Positions 26,053 through 37,250 are shown, counted from the stretch's first letter. The stretch: 64,000 nucleotides of DNA from Apostichopus japonicus (GCF_037975245.1 NC_092565.1:20644999-20708998), one strand, 5' to 3'. Made by a program: numbers and translations. Notes: generated by a model not told the origin, from the sequence alone.

Positions 26053-26785
26053 GCGGTGCTCAGTTAAGCATTTAAAGCAAACGGTGTATTTGGCGTCTCG
26101 GGCAAAAATGCTGCCTTGGGCAACCAACAGGTGATCGGTGCTCGTACATCCACCCATGCAGCAAGCACCATTTCTTGTTGTTGGAGTTAGTACATTGGGA
26201 CAATTGATAACCGGTTAGACTTAAAAGGAGAAGCAAACCCATTTATCACCTTTACTTTATGAGATATTTGTAATGAAGCACCGACCCACCCCTCCCCCTA
26301 CCCGTATATAGGTATCTTGGAGATATTGTTGTTTACATGTGGTGTCTCGGAGCTGCCATGTTATAAATCTGTTTCCATGTTCGTGTGATATCTGGTGAAA
26401 TCTTTTTCTTTCCCTTCGCTTCTTCTTCGTATATTAGAGATTACCGAGATGAATGTAGACACGTGTTGACGCTAACATGAATGCTAGGACAAAATACCGA
26501 GCATGATCAAGACTTATAACTGTTACATGCAACATTCAGTGCAAAACACCGTCTCTTTTAACAAAAATAAAGATTGTTATAAATAAAGAAAAAACAATTT
26601 AAACTTCAATTGGATATGTGATTCAATGATGCCATATTTAGACTTGTTCATATCGTCAATCGCTGTGTGTGTTAAAGAACAGTAAAAACTGTGATACCAC
26701 TTTGAGATGTATATATTAAGTTATAGTTGTATCTTATTGCGTGTTGCAAACAATTACCTTCCGTAGTATATACGCTAAATTATTC

Positions 26786-26825
<40 letters not shown>

Positions 26826-28335
26826 GCACAGTTCGTTGATAACCTTTCCTGCGTCCAAATATGCGAGAATAAGTAACATAATAGCAGAAGTAGACTAATT
26901 TCTTCTGATACGAGAGGCTTTTCTGCTCTGTTTGTTATAACTTAACGATATTCTTTCTGAGTTTGTCCTAATTGAAGGCCACGAACATAACCCGAAGCAA
27001 TTTCTCTGACAAATTGATCGATTTTTTTCTTTTCTCCTTATTTTTTTTTATATCTTGGTTCCCAAAAAGATATTTGGAACTGGTTTCCGGGTCAGTCGTC
27101 GCAAATTATCTAAACACAAGTATTATTAGGGTCAAAAGGTAATGAAATGTGTTTATAATGTCCTAACTTGATACTATAGTCATCACTGCACTGCGTACTA
27201 GAGTATGAGTATAGGCCTACTATGCAGAATAAAATACCGGACTATAACCAATTCTATTCGACGTCGGTCGACGTCAGGTCCACGACGATGATAGAATTTT
27301 ATTAAACCCCGCACCAATACACCATGAACACATACCAGCCCAGAGCTATAACCACGGGCACAAAATATACCAATTAGATCAGGATTTTATCCAAGAACGA
27401 ACGAGAAATATCTAAAAGAGCTATGTCTCTTTTGTATCGGAAAAAACGCTTAATTGCTGGAAACGACTAGTGAATGAGAGTGATTTAAAAGACATAAGTT
27501 TTGCACCAACAAAAGGCACTGAGTATTTCGATTTTCAGAGCCCGAAAAAATGAAACAAAAAGGGCAGAAATGAAAGCAAAGAAAAAGATTTTTACGTATA
27601 GCTGACCGATTTCCATCAATCACTTGCATTATTCGACTTGTTGTACCTTGAGGTTTGTAATGACACTCTAGAGCGTTGAAAAAAAAACTAAGATGAAGAT
27701 GTAAGGGTAAATCAAGATAACGAATAAGAATAACATTCCTCTTTTATACAAAATGTCTTTAATTGCTTTTTTTTTTGCCATGTAAAGATCGTCTTACGTG
27801 ATTGGAACTGGCATGAAAGCAGACTATACAAAATAAAATAATTATGTAAGAAATAAGAATACAGAATCAACAGGAAGTTATATTTGGAGGGTTGTTTCTC
27901 CCTTTTACTTGTGTCCATTTCGAATATGACTAAATGTGAAAAGTCAACAATTGTCATATCATTCTTACTCCAATTGTACTCGATTTGGTTAATTATTCAA
28001 GGTCATCAGAAGTGTATCCACCCAATATGCTATAGAAAGTCGTAAAGTGGTCTTCCCTTCTCAAATTATCAACAAGCATTTTACTGCTACTCTTAAAGTT
28101 GATATCCACACAGAGATATTTTAATAATATTCTAACAATCCTCTCAATGTCGAGAAACAATTTGTGAGGACCAAAAACTGCAAGAAGACTTACTTTTGAA
28201 AACCTCTGAGCAATTTTTAGCGTGCTTAAATTGATTCCAATACTGATCATCTTTGGTATTTGTTATGTCGAGCGACTTGCTATACCATCCTTCTGCTTAT
28301 AGTAAGTACTTATACACGATAGTCTTTATGTTAGT

Positions 28336-28380
<45 letters not shown>

Positions 28381-28862
28381 GACCTTTATCCTTTCTTTGA
28401 TTTTTGATGTAATGGCTGAGTTTAAAAGAAATGTAGGTCTCTCTAAAAATTAGTAGGTCTGTTTTTATTTGATAAGTATCTGGATATAAAAAAAACTTAA
28501 GAACTTCCCATAATTCTCTCGGGAGAATATCTCATTTAACGGATAAAAGTATAAGAACAAAAATCGTGTTTCTTTACTTAATGCGATATCACACTGATAC
28601 ACCATCTGCCAAACAAGCTAAGGGAAATGTCTAAATTAACAAATCTGACGAAAGGTCAACGATATCATTCAGTTTATTTGATTTCTGAAGAAATGATTAA
28701 ATCTGCCGGAGATGAAAATACACAAGGCATAAAGGACTATTTTACTATAGGTATATATACGAAGTTTGCATGCTTCCCAAGTTACATTGAGTCCCGATTG
28801 AATCGGATTATTGCGACAGTATCAAACAGTATTGAATTACTTAATCTTTGATCAAGAGGAGC

Positions 28863-28921
<59 letters not shown>

Positions 28922-29394
28922 GTATGTATTGTACCATGGCATATAGCCTATGTGTTTTCTCCCAAAATGAGATATTGTTATAGAAATCCCCATCAGTATT
29001 CCCTGATAAATCTTATACTTCCTTTCGTCATTTGACTTTCATGCCAAAAAGAATATCTTATCGATCCTATGTATATAATTATGCCATAACTGAAGGGCTC
29101 AATGTATTACAAAGAGACTATATTACAAAGTAATAAATGTTATTTACCTTAAATTTCAGGTTAGTAAAAATGTGATTGGCATAAAGGAAGTTCTTATCAT
29201 CATAAGATACCTTCCGATTTAACAGACGCCAATATTTGTATCTTCTTCCTGACAATTTCCTTATGTAAGTAGCGTAACCTATTGTCAATGTCTGATGAGC
29301 ATATAAGTGCTTAAGTGTTGGTTTTCTTTGCAGTCTTTCTGGGTCTCTCCGTGTTGAGACTTCCTGCTAAAACGTCGAACTTCATTTTAAAAGG
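26053..29394. other. Gene-free stretch with (TA)n tracts
   Basis: TA tracts lie at 26786-26822, 28338-28376 and 28865-28921. At 27259-27279 the word TCGACGTC occurs twice close together. No exon, element end or RNA gene was recognised in the remaining unique AT-rich DNA. Confidence 0.5.
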
Positions 29395-29639
29395 GATATC
29401 TGAAAACATTGTAGTTTCAAAGCATTGAAGACTCGCCCCAAAGCGCGTGCCGCTCTCTGAAAAAGTTAACTTTCCGTTGCTTGCAAATGAAGTTTTCTTC
29501 TTGTCGCTACAAAATGCAGACAGTAATGAAACGTGATACCTTGTTATCTTTTATCTAGACCTGAGATGTCCATCGCTGCTATATACACTGTGTTGTGAGT
29601 ATTGACCGTAGCTGTATGTATTGACTGTACACTAGTGAT
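29395..29639 (+). mobile_element. MITE family M2, truncated copy
   Basis: From 29424 (ATTGAAGACTCG) to 29638 (CTGTACACTAGTG) it aligns along its length with 57706-57922, sharing GAAAAAGTTAACTTTC and AGTAATGAAACGTGATACCT. The opposite TIR seen in the 57.7 kb copy is missing here. The copy abuts the broken end of the LINE on its right, so the insertion or a deletion at this junction removed the LINE 3' part. Confidence 0.8.
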
Positions 29640-30213
29640 AATACAGGCAAGATTGAAATGGATCGATAATTGGATACTTCTATTATTTGAATCACTCTTG
29701 TAAATGGGAACAACTTTGGCATTCTTCCACCTATTAAGGAAAGACGGAGTTTCTGATGCTACTATTAAGTACACGGGTGATGCTGTTTGTTATTTCACCA
29801 GCAGATAGCTTAAGCAGATAGGCGCTAATCCCGTCTGCAGACCGGTAGCTTTAGTAACATCTCCATTGAAATAAGCGATTTGTAGACCAAATCCTCAGTC
29901 ACCTCTGGAATTTGGAATGTAACACCACTGCGTAATTTTGAAGAAACAAACTCTTTTACACTTGCTAAAAAACCATTATCCACATTGTTGTTAACACCAA
30001 TAAGATACTTAGACGATACAGACGTAAAGAATTTGTTCAATGAATTGGCGATATCGATTGGGTCTGATACTATGGTTGTCATTATCGTGCTTATTTTCTG
30101 CTGACACTCCATATTAGTATCATTGGATTGAACATTTCTAATAAGTTGCCAAATAGCTTTGGAATCGCCTTTGTTCTTATAGCTATAGAATCTCTTAATA
30201 ACCTTGTTAAGCC
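29640..30213 (-). pseudogene. LINE pre-RT and RT start fragment
   Basis: Starting just below the SINE insertion the minus strand reads KAIWQLIRNVQSN (about 30165-30127), then DPIDIANSLNKFFTSVSSKY, and after a short disrupted stretch FLNRWKNAKVVPIYKSD (29733-29683). These are the conserved entry to the reverse transcriptase palm domain in LINEs. The YADD catalytic region is not present; homology stops near 29640 at the MITE junction. Confidence 0.82.
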
Positions 30214-30513
30214 GATCGAATTAAACTACTTTTTAAGAAAAAGTCGCCCAGGAAAGAACCTGGGCATGAAAACCACACTACCGAACGACTGATCCGCTCT
30301 CAACCCCAGTCCCCTTGCATCGGGACTGTGACTGTGTGATCATCGTCGGGTGTGCATCACCAATCCCCTCGAAAAGGAACAGATACTACACATGGTCTCA
30401 GCCAACAGGCCGAGAAGCGATCGAATTAAACCTTTTTTTTTAAGGAAAAGTCGCCCAGGAAAGAACCTGGGCACGAAACCAAACTACCAAACGACTGATC
30501 CGATCGAATTAAA
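30214..30513 (-). mobile_element. U2 snRNA-headed SINE, two copies in LINE
   Basis: On the minus strand a full-length copy runs from about 30420 to 30226. Its first ~45 bases follow the 5' end of U2 snRNA (CTTCTCGGCC, TTGGCTGAGA, GTGTAGTATCTGTTC). The body ends in the hairpin CCCAGG-TTCTTT-CCTGGG and CTTTTTCTTAAAAAG. A 5'-truncated copy (30501-30431) lies upstream of it with tail CTTAAAAAAAAAGG. The sequence CGATCGAATTAAA is found before, between and after the copies (ends at 30225, 30430 and 30513), so it is a 13-bp target duplication. Removing the insertion restores the LINE frame NKVEILIRSA. Confidence 0.83.
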
Positions 30514-30849
30514 ATTTCAACTTTGTTTCTCCAGAATCGATATGTCTGGATCATTTAATTTTGACGAATTCCTCAGTTTTATGGCATGACTTAGCTCAGC
30601 ATTGAACCACTTTGGGCTGATTTTTCATTTTGACACTTTTTTGGGGAGCATGATTATTAACAATATTTAAACAAATTATTTCCCAATTTTTAACCAAACG
30701 ATTTGCATCTGCTACCGGCAACACAGATTACCAAGAACAATTCCTTAGGCTTGAAAGCATTTAAATCTAATTAATTTGTCACACGATATTTTAGTGTTTC
30801 GTGACCCGTCTATTTAGATTCTCTTTGGTGTGAGGCAGCGTGTTTCCAA

Positions 30850-31277
30850 GTGAAATATATCGGGTATTGGTCACTCAACTTAATTTTCGAAACTTCAGTA
30901 TTGACAATTCGACTTTCTTTAGTCGTATAAATATGATCAATTAATGTACACAATAAATTACTTTATTAAGTTGGTACCTTTATTACTTCCTTCATGTTGT
31001 ACATCTTCATGTCCTGCATCCATATTTGTTACTATACCACCTAATAGATTTATGTTAAAGTCTCCGATAATAACATTGTCAGAAAAGAATTACATGGGGC
31101 AGTTAACATTTCATGAATATGATCATTCAACTCGGGTGTTGAACCAGGGCGGCGGTACACAACACAAAACAACACATTTTTAATATGAGGTAAAATAATT
31201 TCAACCCAGATCTCTTCAATTCTATTTGATTCAAATTTGAAATCGTTTGATGTCATTATCGATTCCAGTTTGGTCAT
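30850..31277 (-). pseudogene. LINE endonuclease fragment
   Basis: The minus-strand peptides EEIWVEIILPHIKNV and CVVYRRPGS (31215-31130), then NVIIGDFNINLLGG (31080-31035), then TLIDHIYTTK (about 30950-30921), and KLSDQYPIYF (about 30882-30852) reproduce the order of conserved blocks of apurinic-like LINE endonucleases. The GDFN motif (31054-31065) is intact. The SDH motif that closes the active site reads SDQ, so a catalytic histidine is changed. Frameshifts separate the first block from the second. Confidence 0.82.
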
Positions 31278-31319
31278 ACCAATTGAATATTTGTTGACAG
31301 TTTTTCTTTAGTATTGCAC

Positions 31320-31438
31320 CCGATACTACAATAACAACTGTTCATGGCCTGTAACACATGTTACCGTGTACGAACACATATAATAGTAATTACTGAAGCA
31401 CCGTTGTATAGGACATCAACAGTGGTGTAGTTGCTGTT
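31320..31438 (-). mobile_element. MITE family M1, diverged copy
   Basis: CCTGTAACACATGTTACCGTG and TAGTAATTACTG, plus the flanking pieces, align over about 110 bases with the reverse complement of the complete copy at 31636-31782. Its own ends are weakly inverted (ACAATAACAACTGTT and CAGTGGTGTAGTTGC). Confidence 0.65.
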
Positions 31439-31635
31439 CCAACCATTGAGTGCGAGTTCATTAATACGCGATTCCAACTTGAAGTCGTATCTAGTCATTT
31501 TATGCTATAAGTAGGCATATTGATATACTCGAACATGACCTTTCTTCGTTCTCGACATGACGAATTGGCGTAACGTAAAGAGAGTTGTGAACTGGAATCA
31601 AGCGGTACCCGACCTCCTTCATTCAAACACATAGC

Positions 31636-31782
31636 TAGTACAGTAACTATATATACTGGTGCCACCTGTAACACATGTTACTACTGATCATGTCCCACAA
31701 CCGTGCATCAGTAATTACTACTTTGTGTTCGTAACACGGTAACATGTGTTACAGGTGCATGGTACCAGTAGTTACTGTACTA
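31636..31782 (+). mobile_element. MITE family M1, complete palindromic copy
   Basis: The left arm 31636-31681 (TAGTACAGTAACTA, then CACCTGTAACACATGTTAC) and the right arm 31739-31782 (GTAACATGTGTTACAGGTG, then TAGTTACTGTACTA) are inverted repeats of about 45 bp with a few mismatches around a 57-base centre. The outermost TAGTACAGTAACTA is perfectly inverted. A possible TA or TAG target duplication cannot be separated from the arms. Confidence 0.78.
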
Positions 31783-32399
31783 ACTATGAGTATCGGCTGA
31801 ATTTTTCAAACTCGAACTCTCCTCACATGACCTCTCCTATTTGTGCCATTTCATAATCAACTACTTAATTGTCTCAACGTTGCATTATCTTTTTTCAACT
31901 ATTCACAAACTCTCTTACTCATTTAAATCCCTTTTTTAACCTTCGCTTTTACCTCCCTTATCTGATCTCTCTCTCTCTCTCAATTACCGTTTTAGTTGAG
32001 CTATAACAGAATGATGTTATGACAAAGATATGACATTTAGATACAGCTATTGATAATCTTCTTTTAATATTTAAACAGTTGCGTCGAGAGGCAGCTTGGG
32101 CCCCCCCCCCCCGGGGAAAATATGTTTCGTAGTTCTTGAAGTTTTCACTTTTCCTTAAGTATATTATGATCATGGGAATTAATTAATATTCATCCCACAT
32201 AATCCCGGGGCCCAGACCTGTTGTATTATATGTCAGACTTCTAATCACTGATTTATATCAGCGTTTAACCGATCAAAGAAAAATGTTGTCTCCCAACAAA
32301 CCATACGGAACTATATAAAATTGTTTGACTTGGAATCATTTGAAGTTTAAATATGACATCATCGAGCTACATATACTTGAACTTTTCAAATGTTTCCTT
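31783..32399. other. Unique sequence, no gene recognised
   Basis: Contains (CT)n at 31967-31980 and a C run at 32101-32112. Otherwise featureless. Confidence 0.5.
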
Positions 32400-32981
32400 T
32401 TAATAGTGTTTACAATATAACAAGTGTATGCAATTGGTGAATATAAAATATTGAGACCTAATGAAGATATTGGTTATAGAGTCAACACTGTTATAAATGT
32501 GTTTACAATGTATATGTATTTAAATATTTTTTTAATGGAGAAGTGTTTTTAATTGGTCAATCTAAAATATTGAAATAATGCGACATTTGACGACATTGGC
32601 TTTAGAGTCAAGGGTGTTAATATATTGTTTACAATGTTTTTTTGTTTGTAATGGTGCAGTGTTTGTAATTGGTGAACCTATTTTGAAATAATGCGAAATA
32701 ATGGCGACATTGGTTTTTAGAGTCAAGACTGTTATAATAGTGTTTACAATGTTTATATTTCATTAATAGAGAAGTGTTTGAAATTGGTGAACCTATTTTG
32801 AAATAACGCGAAATAATGGCGACATTGGCTTTAGAGTCAAGACTGTTATAATAGTGTTTACAATGTATATACATTTTTTAATGGAGAAGTGTTTGTCTTT
32901 GGTCAATCTAAAATATGGAAATAATGCGACCTAATAACGACATTGGTTTTAGAGTCAACACTGTTATAAAAGTGTTTACAA

Positions 32982-33044
<63 letters not shown>

Positions 33045-33235
33045 GTCAAGACTGTTATAATAGTGTTTACAATGTTTATATTTTATTAATGGAGAAGTGT
33101 TTGCAATGGCGAATGTAAAATATTGAAATAACGGGACAAAATGGCGACATTTGTTTTAGAGTCAACACTTATAATAGTGTTTACAATGTTTATATTTTAT
33201 TATTGGAGAAGTGTTTGATTTTTCATCATGTTTCT
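32400..33235. repeat. ~115-bp satellite, about 7 copies
   Basis: The landmark GTGTTTACAATGT recurs at about 32406, 32499, 32625, 32741, 32854, 32972, 33064 and 33177. Each unit also carries GAGAAGTGTTTG, AATATTGAAATAA and TTAGAGTCAA. The unit starting at 32972 has part of its length replaced by a (TA)n tract (32986-33040). Units differ by point changes and small indels. Confidence 0.93.
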
Positions 33236-35621
33236 TCATAGGATAGAACCCGTCGAAGCCCTCTACTACGCAAGTTATAATGATGATGTATAATTGTCTT
33301 TGGTTTGAATTTAACATGTCGTTTGAAATTGGTAAATCTAAAAATATTGAAATAACACTGTTAACATTTTACTTTGAAATATAAAAGAGAAATGGAGTAG
33401 GGGTGGGGTGGGGTGGGATGGGGGGACGTAATAGGTTTCAGATGTTAGTTTTACCATTATAATATCATATCTTCACAAAATGACGGTGACCAGACACGAC
33501 TTGAAAACTTTGCGATATCTCAACAAAGGAGCAATCTCTCTCTCGACTGTTTGAGAGGAATTTCTCATCATGGAAAGGCCTCTATCGTAATTGTTGCAGC
33601 TTACAACAAGCTTTGTGCCTTTACAAATATTAAACTTCGATATATCATATAACTTCCTTTAGACGGTGGTGAATTGTACCACCATACTTAAGAAATCGGT
33701 GGCACCCTTCAACGCATTATAGGGTTAAATCTCAATATCAATGGCTTTCACTCATAATTCTAAGATAAAGTCCTTGTATATAATAATTATCAAACAGCAT
33801 TGACTTTTTATGCCTCATCTTGTTAAATTAATACTATCAAAAAGAAAAATATAAAAAGAAGAGGCATAGATGAAATGTAGGCCTATGTCAAATCTATACT
33901 TCGTGGAATTGTTAGGACCCCTTTCGTTATCAAGAGAATTTTGATTCATTTTCATTTGTTACCTATATCGGTGCCCACAATTGTGAGATTAAATGACAAC
34001 AATGTCATGAAAATTGCTATAGGATGTTGATTCATGTGAGATTTTGGTTGAGGCTTTTATCGAATGTTAGAAATCCGTGGAATAATGATAGGATTAACTA
34101 TATATAAGCAATGAACTCAATCATAGTTATGTGGCACCCCCCCTCCCCCCCGCCATCAGCACTTTCGAAATATATATATATTTATAAGGAAGATGTGTCC
34201 AAGATTGGTTGTCGAAAGTATTATGAAAATAGCAACTTATTTTGGGCCTTTTTTTTCTTTTTGGATAATTCGTTTCATGGGGATATGTACTTGACAGTAT
34301 ATTTGCATGGCTAAATTTCAAATTGTGAAATATTTCGATATGGAAGTGCTGGTGCTTGAAATATTATGCATATATTCACAAATTTGTGACATGATTGAGC
34401 GCTTGGTTTCTTCATTCAATCATAAGACTGATTATAAGGGGTAGTCTCTTCGTCGTTCTATGGAAGAACCATGTCTGCAATGACTGTTGTATATTGATAT
34501 GCAAGCAAAGGTAAACCATATCGCTGGAACGGACGACATTTTTGTTTATGTGCTTGTTAATGATAATTTAATATTAATTTTTACCACCATTATTATTATT
34601 CTTTCAAACGAATTTTTTAAATAATTTTTAAACTACTTGACATTTTCACGAATTGCAGACTTCCGTGAGATTACTAACTTTAGAAAAATTACTAATTATT
34701 TAAAATATATGTTAAATTTCCTCTTTCTTTTTTTTATTTCTTTTTTTTATACTAAATATCATTCAAAAAGCCAGCTTTCTTCTCCTCGTTTAAAATCTTA
34801 TGAATGCACAGGCCAATGTTGTTTTTATAATATGTAAAGGTCATTCAAATAAAAAGAAGGTTCCACAGTTTATTAGTGTCCTTTTTTATGAATTAATTGA
34901 CTGTATTTTATTATGGCAGAATATGATTAATTGATAAGAAAAGAAGGGAGAAAAAATATCAGCTTTAGTATGATTCTCTGCTCACTTTTTCAGATCTCAT
35001 TAACCTATAAATAAGGAAGGTTTCAAATTATTTCCAAAGGTCACGAATATTTGAAGTGAATAATATCATCCGATGATTGTTGTACAAAACTCACGACGTT
35101 GTTATTTCATGCTAATGTGAATTGATAATTATTCATATGTAGTTCAAAATCTGAATTTCAAATGCGACATGTGCAATATACGTTTTGTTGCTCTGTGAAG
35201 ACACGCAATGAAGCAAGCACAAACATAACACTTATCTCCTTGTTCTGCAATTAATTTTATTTCAATCAATCAATCAATCGTATCAATCAATGCAGAGAGA
35301 TCATATTTAACATGAGAGTGAGAACACCAGTATTGATAGAAACACAATAGACAGTTTATCAGACAAATGTAACAAATACATTGGGAAGACAATAAATTGA
35401 AGTTGTAAACAGTACAGTATACATCGTTCACACCTCTTTGAGGGAAGGGGGAGGGGTAAATGAGGGGGGGGGGTAAGGATGTGGGTAAATGAGGTCACTG
35501 AGAAGGAGAAGGGCCCCACCTTCTAAGGTATGGACGGTGCAATAACCGTCATGCCCCTTAAAGTCGCTGGTATGCGTGTCGATAAATATGTGAGATTTTC
35601 TCCCTCATCATGAAACGACAA
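33236..35621. other. Gene-free stretch with G-rich tracts
   Basis: G-rich, quadruplex-capable tracts lie at 33393-33426 and 35441-35476, and C runs at 34137-34152. (TCAA)n occurs at 35264-35290. No exon was recognised; the rest is AT-rich unique sequence. Confidence 0.5.
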
Positions 35622-35690
35622 GTTAGTGTTAGAGTTAGGGGTTAGGGTTGGGGTTAGGGTTATGGTTAGGGATAGGGGTTAGGGTTAGTT
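35622..35690 (+). repeat. Interstitial TTAGGG telomeric repeats
   Basis: About 11 imperfect TTAGGG units (TTAGGG, TTGGGG, TTATGG, ATAGGG variants) on the plus strand. TTAGGG is the telomere repeat of most animals outside arthropods and some nematodes. The degenerate units indicate an old insertion or fusion remnant. Confidence 0.88.
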
Positions 35691-35796
35691 ATGAAGTGTC
35701 AGTACTCACTATTATCTCAAACTGTACAGGGTTTGTATATATAATTGACTCGGCTCTTCAGAAATTATTACTTGCAACTGCTACACTCTTATATTT

Positions 35797-36284
35797 ACGG
35801 TCTTTGGCTAAGAGATCATTAGTAGTATATGTTCCTTTTCTAGAATCGTGATACACACCTGACGAAAATCACACTGTCACAGTCTCGATGCAAGGGGACT
35901 GGGGTTGAGAGCGGATCAGTCGTTCGGTTGATTAGTTTTCGTTCCCAGGTTCTTTCTTAGTTGCCTTTTCTTAAAAAGTATATCTGTTCCCTTTCTAAGG
36001 GAATCGTGATACACACCTGATGATGATCGCATAGTCACAGCTCTCGATACAATGGGACTGCATGGGGTTGAGAGCGAATTAGTCGTTTGGTTGGTTTTCG
36101 TGCCCAGGTTCTTTCTTGGGTACCTTTTCTTCAAAAGTATATCTGTTTCATTTCTAAGGGAATCGTGATACACACCTCACAATGATCACACAGTCGCAGT
36201 CTCGATGCAAGGACGGGTTGAGATTGGATTAGTAGTTTGGTGTTCGTACATATGCAGATTCTTTGTTGGGTGACTTCTTTTCAT
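35797..36284 (+). mobile_element. U2-headed SINE with tandem body
   Basis: The head 35797-35835 (ACGGTCTTTGGCTAAGA, then TAGTAGTATATGTTCC) follows U2 snRNA. The body then repeats about three times head to tail with a period near 160 bp: AATCGTGATACACACCT recurs at about 35845, 36003 and 36164, and GGTTCTTTCTT at 35949 and 36107. Later units begin with only TATCTGTTCC-like remnants of the head. The 3' hairpin sequence is mutated in each unit. Confidence 0.8.
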
Positions 36285-37149
36285 AAAGCATTCCACTTTG
36301 GAGGAAAATGATGAAGTTACCGATTTATGAACTAAGTTTACGGAAACAAGATAAATATCAATTAGATAACTGTAGGTGTGTAGCCTTCATTGCACGGGCA
36401 GTTAATTAACATACTTATAATGACGTGAATTCACAGTTTAAGAAAAATGTTGCCCGTTTTTCACAAACCCCTGTTAGATTACTTCACAGCGCATGCGTCC
36501 TAGCTGATGGTGATCTACTGTTAAGATACACCTTTTTCAAATCTGTGTACTTACAGCAGAATGTTTGTTCCTTATATGTCATGATCATCGATAGCGATAT
36601 TAAAAGTTGTTAAAATCACAGATAAGTTTCTGGAGAGAAGAGGTGACGTTTCGAATTATCTTGATTTAAATCTCGCCCTCAGTATTTAGTGTCTTACAAA
36701 AGAATTCAAGCATCTTTCAAAATAAAGGAGGAATTTATGGCTAGGTTGACGAGCAGAGGTTTATAGAGTTCCTTATGAAGTATCTTATGAATGCAAATGC
36801 TGTTTAAACCATATTTGATTTGTGCTTGGCGGTGAACAAACCTTTTGCACAATTATATGTTGTGGTAGCAATATGCTTTAAATGTTCACGTGGCTAATAT
36901 TTTCATAGATTGTGAAATTGGTAAGTTGAAAACTGACGTTGCTGGTTGCATATGAACCACATTAACAATGTTTCAATATCCACCTGGTGAAAGTTTTCAC
37001 AGATTATCTCTCCTACCTCTCCTCTTCCCCTCTTGCTTTCTTCTCTTCATCCCTTGTCTATTAATCCCCTTACATGTATCTCATTGTGCTCACCGTGCTC
37101 ATTAACCTGCCTGTATTCTGTGCGTGTTTTTGTCCCTTCTGTTACTGTT
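36285..37149. other. Unique sequence with Penelope-like motif trace
   Basis: On the minus strand 36680-36645 reads CTGAGGGCGAG, then TCGAAACGTCACC, resembling the hammerhead-like motif at 37162-37200 but without a pairing stem. No gene recognised. Confidence 0.35.
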
Positions 37150-37250
37150 ACTTGCCATTTAGCCTCTGAAGAAGATCCTGCTAGGATCGAAACGTCAGGC
37201 CAACTTACTTTTACACATTCTATTACACAGGCTCTCTATAGTGGATAAGC
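37150..37250 (+). mobile_element. Penelope-like element end fragment
   Basis: CTCTGAAGAAGATCC, GGATCGAAACGTC and, downstream, TACACAGGCTCTCTATAGTG are words I recall from the repeat ends of Penelope-like retroelements in many animals. No reverse transcriptase or GIY-YIG frame is present nearby, so only an end remains. Boundaries are approximate. Confidence 0.5.
37162..37200 (+). ncRNA. Hammerhead-like ribozyme motif
   Basis: Core CTGAAGA (37166-37172) and GAAA (37189-37192) flank stem II GATCC/GGATC (37174-37178 and 37184-37188) with loop TGCTA. GTC (37194-37196) occupies the cleavage-site position. Flanks GCCT (37162-37165) and AGGC (37197-37200) can pair as stem I. There is one extra A (37173) before stem II, and stem III is only the self-complementary ACGT, so monomer activity is doubtful; dimeric folding is possible. 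Confidence 0.42.

Larger units (their letters stand above)
29640..31277 (-). mobile_element. Decayed LINE with EN and RT remnants
   Basis: Read from 31277 downwards the minus strand shows, in correct order, an APE-type endonuclease, a linker with PKWFNAELSHAIKLRN (about 30625-30570), the pre-RT region, and the first reverse transcriptase motif. The pieces lie in different frames with stops, so the element is dead. It is interrupted at 30214-30513 by U2-headed SINE copies and cut at its 3' side by MITE M2. Family: CR1/L2/jockey-like, from memory. Confidence 0.85.

Noticed and set aside
30376-30421. Genuine U2 snRNA gene
   Set aside because: Similarity ends after about 45 bases and the sequence continues into a repeat body that recurs at two other loci. 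No Sm site or downstream U2 stems are present.
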